Source of the DNA: JANNRW01 sp031401815
GTDB lineage: Bacteria; Desulfobacterota; Desulfuromonadia; Geobacterales; DSM-12255
DNA: 6,267 bases
Reading direction: 5' to 3'
Assembly: GCA_031401815.1 (NCBI GenBank)
Contig: JANNRW010000097.1
Location: forward strand, 1-6,267
The notes below the pieces were generated by a model. It worked only from the letters and a program-made list of their open reading frames with translations, made no database searches and was not told where the DNA came from. Numbering within the stretch: position 1 is the first letter of the stretch; each line of letters opens with the position of its first letter. Below are positions 6,115-6,267 of this stretch, in pieces. The translations under genes and the position numbers were made by a program.

Positions 6115-6118
6115 TTCA

Positions 6119-6267
6119 AGCTCGGGCAACCTCCTGACCCTCTCCGACCCGAAAAGCAACGTCACCAACTTTGAATACGATCTTGCAGGCAGAAAGAAAA
6201 AAGAGACCAGACCGGGTGGGCAGGCAACAACTTATACCTACTACCTCAACGGTCTCTTGAACACCGT
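6119..6267 (+). pseudogene. Rhs/YD-repeat protein fragment lacking its 5' end; continues past window
   Basis: An open frame from AGC at 6119 to the window edge reads SSGNLLTLSDPKSNVTNF, then EYDLAGRKKKETRPGGQ and TTYTYYLNGLLNT. That is YD-repeat (Rhs) sequence: the YD-x-x-GR turn and the TYTY-x-x-NG strand of the next unit are clear. YD repeats build the hollow beta-barrel shell of Rhs and TcB/TcC-type toxins that encloses a C-terminal effector. The frame is offset from the preceding gene (frame 2 against frame 1). Its nearest upstream stop is TAA at 6095-6097, and no ATG or ribosome binding site lies between; TTG at 6104 is a poor alternative. A normal Rhs protein has hundreds of residues before such repeats, so the N-terminal part is absent. 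Third-position G/C (33 of 49 codons) is higher than at the start of the preceding gene. The C-terminal end is outside the window and may still hold an intact tip. Confidence 0.8.

Overview
The window looks like chromosomal DNA from a Geobacter-like member of the Desulfuromonadota. This is an inference from gene content: an NrfD-type membrane quinol protein beside a stand-alone NifX/NifB-type cluster-binding protein, YD/Rhs repeats, and a CCGGGACAGATTTATT repeat of the kind I associate with IS200-like (Y1/RAYT) transposase remnants. No rRNA, tRNA or taxonomic marker is present to confirm it.

Left part (1-1079, minus strand): two genes in the same direction. A small protein of the dinitrogenase iron-molybdenum cofactor (NifX/NifB-like) superfamily is followed 75 bp later by the first 195 codons of an NrfD/HybB-type integral membrane subunit that runs off the left edge. 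They probably form the start of an operon for a membrane-bound electron-transfer complex.

Intergenic part (1080-1519): an AT-rich gene-free stretch. It holds a -24-like TGGCAC element just before the cofactor-protein start. It also holds a cluster of TGTTGCA half-sites, including a perfect 18-bp palindrome and a second shorter one, spaced like activator sites for a sigma-54 promoter. After these comes an exact 22-bp tandem duplication (1418-1461). Coding-like sequence starts at its right edge.

Right part (1442-6267, plus strand): a large modular protein of 1213 residues has two Ig-like repeats, an LVIVD propeller segment, a dockerin-like EF-hand loop, a WINDD segment and a C-terminal alpha/beta-hydrolase domain with an AHSLGN nucleophile elbow. 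It has no signal peptide, and its frame stays open upstream to the repeat, so its 5' end appears to be lost. Its stop overlaps (ATGA) the start of a 318-residue exported protein with a carboxypeptidase-regulatory-like fold. Directly after that gene's stop comes an Rhs/YD-repeat reading frame with no start codon. The right part therefore reads as a hydrolase/partner/Rhs locus whose hydrolase protein and Rhs protein both lack their N-termini. The best candidate for something under-described is this surface hydrolase plus coupled partner associated with Rhs; the palindrome-controlled NifX-NrfD unit is second.
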